A stretch of DNA of 64,000 nucleotides from positions 1-64,000 of the forward strand of contig JAESUZ010004912.1 of assembly GCA_017311185.1 (NCBI GenBank), read 5' to 3'. Positions 57,701 to 64,000 of the stretch are shown one piece after another (position 1 is the first letter of the stretch; every line of letters begins with the position of its first letter). The notes beneath the pieces were generated by a model. It was given only the letters and a program-made list of their open reading frames with translations, did no database searches and was not told where the DNA came from. Position numbers and translations under genes: made by a program. Source of the stretch: Proteles cristata cristata (lineage: Eukaryota; Chordata; Mammalia; Carnivora; Hyaenidae).

Positions 57701-60700
57701 CCAGGCCCAAGACCGCGGCCCTGACGACAGTCACGCGGCTTCACCATAGCGTCACCGCACCCTCTGCCGCTCACCCCAGCCTGAACCCTGGGGAAGACAC
57801 ACAAAGAGGGGGCGCCGCACCTACCAGTGCACTGCAGTGCAGCCCCAATACCTGAGGGTTCGGTGAAAACGTCCCAAATCCTGACAGTAACCCAGAAACA
57901 GAGAACTTTCCCCAGGATAGCAGCACTGCTCTCAGGGAAACACAAAGGCCACCAACCACATCCACTGAGGCTGGGGGGAAAGGGCCAGGGGTGCCATGCA
58001 GAAGGACCCCAAGCCCCCCTGCAAGGCCAAGGTACAAAGGGGTAACAAACACCCAGGGGGAGGAGGACAGGAAACAGAAACTCACTCGGGCAATGCCTGG
58101 GACGTCCCCACCAGGTACAGAGAGAAGCCCCAGGCGGGCAGGAAGAGAACGAGGCAGGACTGGGGGACGGGACGGGACGTCACACAGGTAAGACGCGGAG
58201 GAGGAGCGCCTGACTGAAACACTGTTTCCCACAGTGCCCGCGACACACCATGGGACCCCGGAAACATCTGCCACCAGGGACACCAGGCACACGGAGACCC
58301 CACCACACCCTGAGACCACCAAAAGCCACAGCACCAGACACACAAGTCCCCTCACTACATACACTACACTACACACCGAAAAGACCACAGACGAAACAAT
58401 ACCATCCAGCAAGCCCCCCACCCCGCACACCAGTCCCTCCGGCCCGACGCCTGTGCACTCCACCAGCGCCCACACCACAGGGCCCCCCACGGGGACGACC
58501 TTCCGCACCAGCTCCGCGGTGCCAAGCCCCTCGCGCCCGCTCACCACCAGCTCCACGCACCCTGCGCCCTCCACCACGTCCACGGTGACGCGCACGTCGC
58601 ACCGACTCCCCACCACCAGCCCCCCGGAGCCCCAGCCTCCCCACTCCACCAGCAGGCCCACCCGCTCGTCCTCGGCTACTGCCCCCGAGCCCAGCACGCG
58701 CACACGGCCCACGCTCACGGCCACGAGCCCGACACGCACCACCCAGACGCCGAGCTCAGTGCCCACCACCAAAACCTCCACCGCCCCCACGCCCCCGCCT
58801 TCGGTGCCCGTTCACACGCACAGCACACGCACTCCACACACCGCCAGCTCCCCAACGCCGCCCAGCTCCGGGACCACGACCCCCGTCCCACACACGGGGA
58901 CGAGCACGCCGACCGCCAGCAAGCCCCCCACCCCGCACACCAGTCCCTCCGGCCCGACGCCTGTGCACTCCACCAGCGCCCGCACCACAGGGCCCCCCAC
59001 GGGGACGTCCTTCCGCACCAGCTCCGCGGTGCCAAGCCCCTCGCGCCCGCTCACCACCAGCTCCACGCACCCTGCGCCCTCCACCACGTCCTCGGTGACG
59101 CGCACGTCGCATCGACTCCCCACCACCAGCCCCCCGGAGCCCCAGCCTCCCCACTCCACCAGCAGGCCCACCCGCTCGTCCTCGGCTACTGCCCCCGAGC
59201 CCAGCACGCGCACACGGCCCACGCTCACGGCCACGAGCCCGACACGCACCACCCAGACGCCGAGCTCAGTGCCCACCACCAAAACCTCCACCGCCCCCAC
59301 GCCCCCGCCTTCGGTGCCCGTTCACACGCACAGCACACGCACTCCACACACCGCCAGCTCCCCAACGCCGCCCAGCTCCGGGACCACGACCCCCGTCCCA
59401 CACACGGGGACGAGCACGCCGACCGCCCCGCACACCAGTCCCTCCGGCCCGACGCCTGTGCACTCCACCAGCGCCCACACCACAGGGCCCCCCACGGGGA
59501 CGTCCTTCCGCACCAGCTCCGCGGTGCCAAGCCCCTCGCGCCCGCTCACCACCAGCTCCACGCACCCTGCGCCCTCCACCACGTCCTCGGTGACGCGCAC
59601 GTCGCACCGACTCCCCACCACCAGCCCCCCGGAGCCCCAGCCTCCCCACTCCACCAGCAGGCCCACCCGCTCGTCCTCGGCTACTGCCCCCGAGCCCAGC
59701 ACGGCACACGGCCCACGCTCACGGCCACGAGCCCGACACGCACCACCCAGACGCCGAGCTCAGTGCCCACCACCAAAACCTCCACCGCCCCCACGACCCC
59801 GCCTTCGGTGCCCGTTCACACGCACAGCACACGCACTCCACACACCGCCAGCTCCCCAACGCCGCCCAGCTCCGGGACCACGACCCCCGTCCCACACACG
59901 GGGACGAGCACGCCGACCGCCCCGCACACCAGTCCCTCCGGCCCGACGCCTGTGCACTCCACCAGCGCCCACACCACAGGGCCCCCCACGGGGACGTCCT
60001 TCCGCACCAGCTCCGCGGTGCCAAGCCCCTCGCGCCCGCTCACCACCAGCTCCACGCACCCTGCGCCCTCCACCACGTCCTCGGTGACGCGCACGTCGCA
60101 CCGACTCCCCACCACCAGCCCCCCGGAGCCCCAGCCTCCCCACTCCACCAGCAGGCCCACCCGCTCGTCCTCGGCTACTGCCCCCGAGCCCAGCACGCGC
60201 ACACGGCCCACGCTCACGGCCACGAGCCCGACACGCACCACCCAGACGCCGAGCTCAGTGCCCACCACCAAAACCTCCACCGCCCCCACGCCCCCGCCTT
60301 CGGTGCCCGTTCACACGCACAGCACACGCACTCCACACACCGCCAGCTCCCCAACGCCGCCCAGCTCCGGGACCACGACCCCCGTCCCACACACGGGGAC
60401 GAGCACGCGGACCGCCAGCAAGCCCCCCACCCCGCACACCAGTCCCTCCGGCCCGACGCCTGTGCACTCCACCAGCGCCCGCACCACAGGGCCCCCCACG
60501 GGGACGTCCTTCCGCACCAGCTCCGCGGTGCCAAGCCCCTCGCGCCCGCTCACCAGCTCCACGCACCCTGCGCCCTCCACCACGTCCTCGGTGACGCGCA
60601 CGTCGCACCGACTCCCCACCACCAGCCCCCCGGAGCCCCAGCCTCCCCACTCCACCAGCAGGCCCACCCGCTCGTCCTCGGCTACTGCCCCCGAGCCCAG

Positions 60701-63700
60701 CACGCGCACACGGCCCACGCTCACGGCCACGAGCCCGACACGCACCACCCCGACGCCGAGCTCAGTGCCCACCACCAAAACCTCCACCGCCCCCACGACC
60801 CCGCCTTCGGTGCCCGTTCACACGCACAGCACACGCACTCCACACACCGCCAGCTCCCCAACGCCGCCCAGCTCCGGGAACACGACCCCCGTCCCACACA
60901 CGGGGACGAGCACGCGGACCGCCCCGCACACCAGTCCCTCCGGCCCGACGCCTGTGCACTCCACCAGCGCCCGCACCACAGGGCCCCCCACGGGGACGTC
61001 CTTCCGCACCAGCTCCGCGGTGCCAAGCCCCTCGCGCCCGCTCACCACCAGCTCCACGCACCCTGCCACCTCCACCACGTCCTCGGTGACGCGCACGTCG
61101 CACCGACTCCCCACCACCAGCCCCCCGGAGCCCCAGCCTCCCCACTCCACCAGTAGGCCCACCCGCTCGTCCTCGGCTACTCCCCCAGTGCCCAGCACGG
61201 GCACACGGCCCACGCTCACGGCCACGAGCCCGACACGCACCACCCAGACGCCGAGCTCAGTGCCCACCACCAAAACCTCCACCGCCCCCACGCCCCCGCC
61301 TTCGGTGCCCGTTCACACGCACAGCACACGCACTCCACACACCGCCAGCTCCCCAACGCCGCCCAGCTCCGGGACCACGACCGCCGTCCCACACACGGGG
61401 ACGAGGACGCCGACCGCCAGCAAGCCCCCCACCCCGCACACCAGTCCCTCCGGCCCGACGCCTGTGCACTCCACCAGCGCCCACAGCACAGGGCCCCCCA
61501 CGGGGACGTCCTTCCGCACCAGCTCCGCGGTGCCAAGCCCCTCGCGCCCGCTCACCACCAGCTCCACGCACCCTGCCACCTCCACCACGTCCTCGGTGAC
61601 GCGCACGTCGCACCGACTCCCCACCACCAGCCCCCCGGAGCCCCAGCCTCCCCACTCCACCAGCAAGCCCACCCGCTCGTCCTCGGCTACTCCCCCAGTG
61701 CCCAGCACGGGCACACGGCCCACGCTCACGGCCACGAGCCCGACACGCACCACCCAGACGCCGAGCTCAGTGCCCACCACCAAAACCTCCACCGCCCCCA
61801 CGCCCCCGCCTTCGGTGCCCGTTCACACGCACAGCACACGCACTCCACACACCGCCAGCTCCCCAACGCCGCCCAGGTCCGGGACCACGACGCCCGTCCC
61901 ACACACGGGGACGAGCACGCCGACCGCCCCGCACACCAGTCCCTCCGGCCCGACGCCTGTGCACTCCACCAGCGCCCACACCACAGGGCCCCCCACGGGG
62001 ACGTCCTTCCGCACCAGCTCCGCGGTGCCAAGCCCCTCGCGCCCGCTCACCACCAGCTCCACGCACCCTGCGCCCTCCACCACGTCCTCGGTGACGCGCA
62101 CGTCGCATCGACTCCCCACCCCCAGCCCCCCGGAGCCCCAGCCTCCCCACTCCACCAGTAGGCCCACCCGCTCGTCTTCAGCTACTGCCCCCGAGCCCAG
62201 CACGCGCACACGGCCCACGCTCACGGCCACGAGCCCGACACGCACCACCCAGACGCCGAGCTCAGTGCCCACCACCAAAACCTCCACCGCCCCCACGCCC
62301 CCGCCTTCGGTGCCCGTTCACACGCACAGCACACGCACTCCACACACCGCCAGCTCCCCAACGCCGCCCAGCTCCGGGACCACGACCGCCGTCCCACACA
62401 CGGGGACGAGGACGCCGACCGCCAGCAAGCCCCCCACCCCGCACACCAGTCCCTCCGGCCCGACGCCTGTGCACTCCACCAGCGCACACAGCACAGGGCC
62501 CCCCACGGGGACGTCCTTCCGCACCAGCTCCGCGGTGCCAAGCCCCTCGCGCCCGCTCACCACCAGCTCCACGCACGCTGCGCCCTCCACCACGTCCTCG
62601 GTGACGCGCACGTCGCATCGACTCCCCACCACCAGCCCCCCGGAGCCCCAGCCTCCCCACTCCACCAGTAGGCCCACCCGCTCGTCCTCAGCTACTGCCC
62701 CCGAGCCCAGCACGCGCACACGGCCCACGCTCACGGCCACGAGCCCGACACGCACCACCCAGACGCCGAGCTCAGTGCCCACCACCAAAACCTCCACCGC
62801 CCCCACGACCCCGCCTTCGGTGCCCGTTCACACGCACAGCACACGCACTCCACACACCGCCAGCTCCCTAACGCCGCCCAGCTCCGGGACCACGACCCCC
62901 GTCCCACACACGGGGACGAGCACGCCGACCGCCAGCAAGCCCCCCACCCCGCACACCAGTCCCTCCGGCCCGACGCCTGTGCACTCCACCAGCGCCCGCA
63001 CCACAGGGCCCCCCACGGGGACGTCCTTCCGCACCAGCTCCGCGGTGCCAAGCCCCTCGCGCCCGCTCACCACCAGCTCCACGCACCCTGCGCCCTCCAC
63101 CACGTCCTCGGTGACGCGCACGTCGCACCGACTCCCCACCACCAGCCCCCCGGAGCCCCAGCCTCCCCACTCCACCAGCAGGCCCACCCGCTCGTCCTCG
63201 GCTACTGCCCCTGAGCCCAGCACGCGCACACGGCCCACGCTCACGGCCACGAGCCCGACACGCACCACCCAGACGCCGAGCTCAGTGCCCACCACCAAAA
63301 CCTCCACCGCCCCCACGCCCCCGCCTTCGGTGCCCGTTCACACGCACAGCACACGCACTCCACACACCGCCAGCTCCCCAACGCCGCCCAGCTCCGGGAC
63401 CACGACCGCCGTCCCACACACGGGGACGAGGACGCCGACCGCCAGCAAGCCCCCCACCCCGCACACCAGTCCCTCCGGCCCGACGCCTGTGCACTCCACC
63501 AGCGCCCACAGCACAGGGCCCCCCACGGGGACGTCCTTCCGCACCAGCTCCGCGGTGCCAAGCCCCTCGCGCCCGCTCACCACCAGCTCCACGCACCCTG
63601 CCACCTCCACCACGTCCTCGGTGACGCGCACGTCGCACCGACTCCCCACCACCAGCCCCCCGGAGCCCCAGCCTCCCCACTCCACCAGCAGGCCCACCCG

Positions 63701-64000
63701 CTCGTCCTCGGCTACTGCCCCCGAGCCCAGCACGCGCACACGGCCCACGCTCACGGCCACGAGCCCGACACGCACCACCAGACACTTGACTCAGTGCCCA
63801 CCACAAAAGCCTCCACCGCCCCCACGCCCCCACCTTCGGTGCCCGTTCACACGCACAGCACCTCCACACCGCCAGCTCCTAACGCCGCAGCTCCGGGACC
63901 ACGACACCGCCACACACGAGACGGGACGCCGGCCGCCAGCAAGCCCCCACCCCGCACACCAGTCCCTCCGGCCCAGCGCCTGTGCACTCCACCAACGCCC
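45656..64000 (+). CDS. MUC6: Mucin-6 (MUC6), 30 exons in window, 3' end outside; frame break in exon 30
   Basis: Secreted gel-forming mucin of gastric and Brunner glands. Exons: 45656-45713, 48400-48453, 48891-49131, 49201-49327, 49477-49567, 49651-49760, 49927-50134, 50293-50415, 50767-50887, 51042-51180, 51282-51386, 51546-51618, 51707-51844, 52069-52230, 52317-52411, 52495-52627, 52753-53002, 53094-53146, 53244-53353, 53767-53918, 54077-54218, 54300-54410, 54774-54959, 55037-55276, 55414-55570, 55714-55854, 56028-56090, 56487-56519, 57342-57566, 58235-64000 (continues). All introns are GT-AG and phases agree. Order: signal peptide, D1, D2, D', D3, PTS with 165/170-residue repeats. There is no CysD domain, as expected for MUC6, and human MUC6 has repeats of similar size (169 residues). 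One missing base after 59703 breaks the frame and leads to a stop at 60085-60087; the repeat frame stays open beyond it. Confidence 0.95.
45714..48399 (+). other. MUC6 intron 1, with MIR-like remnant
   Basis: The largest intron before the PTS exon (about 2.7 kb). CTCAGTTTCCCCATCTATAA at 46078 is the MIR core in reverse orientation (about 46060-46160). Near 47225-47290 a GGTGGGGGGCCCAGTG-type unit is repeated four times. No further gene is seen. Confidence 0.65.
48400..48453 (+). CDS. MUC6: MUC6 exon 2: short N-terminal linker
   Basis: 54 bases coding GLDDASFVHPGLQDSPKT between acag|G and G|gtgagg, phase 1 on both sides. Human MUC6 has a similar short segment before VWD1. MUC2 has no counterpart, so its exon numbers lag MUC6 by one. 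Confidence 0.85.
48891..50887 (+). CDS. MUC6: MUC6 exons 3-9: D1 assembly (VWD1, C8-1, TIL1)
   Basis: About residues 38-377. VWD1 opens with GWCSTWGAGHFSTFDGHVYD and reaches CGLCGDFNGERTNEF (exon 5). C8-1 includes LLTLVSPECNVPRETFVLSC and LSEYSRQCSMAGQAVSNWRG. TIL1 has GQCPANQEYRECGEAC, CFCPEG and CVPVTQCPC. These peptides identify MUC6 among the gel-forming mucins. Exons 5 and 6 (91 and 110 bases) have the same lengths as MUC2 exons 4 and 5. Confidence 0.94.
51042..53146 (+). CDS. MUC6: MUC6 exons 10-18: D2 assembly (VWD2, C8-2, TIL2)
   Basis: About residues 378-760. VWD2 begins CSLEGGSFVTTFDARPYRFH and passes DKIVISQDEVLTNNGNVKWL to RGLCGTFNGDTTDDF, with Arg in place of the first Cys of CGLC. 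C8-2 lies in exons 14-16 (CVYQACNYEETLLHICAALS, VLLRGWRGSVDNC). TIL2 is in exon 17 (TCLSLSDHAAECHPSAVPVD, GCNCPEGTYLNHKAQCV). Exon 18 (53 bases) equals MUC2 exon 17. Confidence 0.94.
53244..53918 (+). CDS. MUC6: MUC6 exons 19-20: D' region
   Basis: About residues 761-847. TCSAPKTFQSCNQSSESTFG, then CAPTCQMLASGIPCVPTKCE, GCVCAEGLYENARGQCVPPE and CEFAGVSYPRGAELHTDC. Intron 19 (53354-53766) holds nothing recognisable. Confidence 0.93.
54077..56090 (+). CDS. MUC6: MUC6 exons 21-27: D3 assembly (VWD3, C8-3 and trailing Cys modules)
   Basis: About residues 848-1194. VWD3 starts CTLYGEGHVVTFDGQRFMFD, then NSQPSFKVLTENVVCGKSG and CGLCGNYNGNMKDDFETRS. C8-3 includes FRQAWAERACNIINSQTFAA and ACVRDTCGCDTSGDCECMC. 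Exon 26 codes CTWHYQPCLCPGHPQSVP and exon 27 CYNCSQHEYFDHSKGTCVPC, the last cysteines before the PTS region. D3 in this family carries the N-terminal multimerising disulfides. Confidence 0.94.
56487..57566 (+). CDS. MUC6: MUC6 exons 28-29: first PTS segments
   Basis: Exon 28 (33 bases) codes PPPTTPRPIT. Exon 29 (225 bases) codes a Thr/Ser/Pro-rich sequence such as QTTSAITARPTSAAAPTSTT and MVTQATTKPTTLTPSSATQS, similar in character to the human MUC6 segment between D3 and the repeats. Phase 1 at all borders (G|gtgatt, C|gtaagc). Introns 28 and 29 (56520-57341, 57567-58234) show no other features. Confidence 0.88.
58235..64000 (+). CDS. MUC6: MUC6 exon 30 (partial): large PTS exon with tandem repeats
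   Basis: Starts after TTTCCCACAG with a unique Thr/Ser/Pro/His segment of about 57 codons (PATHHGTPETSATRDTRHTE and following), then enters the tandem array at 58408. Cysteine is absent from the repeat frame, as expected for a densely O-glycosylated region. The exon continues beyond the right edge. A single-base loss in unit 3 shifts the frame; see the array and frame-break entries. Confidence 0.92.
58408..64000 (+). repeat. MUC6: MUC6 coding VNTR: 510/495-bp units (170/165 residues)
   Basis: Unit starts: 58408, 58918, 59428, 59922, 60417, 60924, 61419, 61929, 62424, 62934, 63444, 63938. Lengths: 510, 510, 494, 495, 507, 495, 510, 495, 510, 510, 494, partial. Long units begin with a 15-base segment coding SKPPT that short units (3, 4, 6, 8) lack. 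Unit 5 has lost one ACC codon, unit 3 one base, unit 11 about 16 bases. Units otherwise look nearly identical, indicating homogenisation by unequal exchange or conversion. Each opens with PHTSPSGPTPVHSTSA and contains TTGPPTGTSFRTSSAVPSPS and VPVHTHSTRTPHTASSPTPP. Confidence 0.95.
59695..60087 (+). other. MUC6: Frame break in MUC6 repeat unit 3
   Basis: Where all other units read CCCAGCACG followed by CGCACACGG or GGCACACGG, unit 3 reads CCCAGCACGGCACACGG: one base is missing after 59703. In the shifted frame a TGA follows at 60085-60087, about 128 codons later. All later units are in register with one another and open in the repeat frame, which suggests a consensus or assembly error rather than a long-standing null allele. 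Confidence 0.9.

Noticed and set aside
57771..63869. Series of minus-strand open frames of 100-340 codons across the MUC6 repeats
   Set aside because: They restart in each repeat unit, follow from the GC-rich stop-poor repeat and lie opposite a well-supported mucin exon. No domain or promoter supports them.

Overview
The window is vertebrate nuclear DNA, almost certainly from a carnivore and most likely a cat (Felidae). It carries seven tRNA-derived Can-SINEs (six with a clear head, (TC)n stretch and A-rich tail of the felid type), carnivore-type L1 fragments, and two large multi-exon genes of the secreted gel-forming mucin family. No prokaryotic, viral or CRISPR-like system is present.

Layout. 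(1) Positions 1-12748, minus strand: the 5' part of MUC2, 30 exons traced from the signal peptide through D1-D2-D'-D3 and the first CysD domain into the first Pro/Thr/Ser (PTS) tract, which runs off the left edge. (2) About 12.75-45.65 kb: a GC-rich intergenic interval of roughly 33 kb with no recognisable gene. It holds the MUC2 promoter, three arrays of G-rich or GGAT-type tandem repeats, L1 fragments, SINEs, MIR-like remnants and the MUC6 promoter. (3) Positions 45656-64000, plus strand: MUC6, 29 short exons for signal peptide-D1-D2-D'-D3-PTS, then a giant PTS exon whose 165/170-residue tandem repeats run off the right edge.

The genes are head to head, as in the human 11p15.5 cluster but shown in the opposite orientation. 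By conserved synteny, MUC5AC/MUC5B should lie beyond the left edge and AP2A2 beyond the right (inference). Reading phase is consistent at every one of the 29 MUC2 and 29 MUC6 splice junctions traced, and all introns obey GT-AG. Most MUC2 exons have the same or nearly the same length as the MUC6 exon numbered one higher, which documents their tandem-duplication origin.

Both proteins are secreted, disulfide-linked polymers. MUC2 is the main gel former of intestinal goblet cells; MUC6 is made by gastric gland and duodenal Brunner gland cells. The points most worth a second look are the MUC6 array, which is organised as about 1005-bp dimers; a one-base deletion that breaks its frame in unit 3; a degraded unit at the right edge; and several G-rich minisatellites in and between the two genes.
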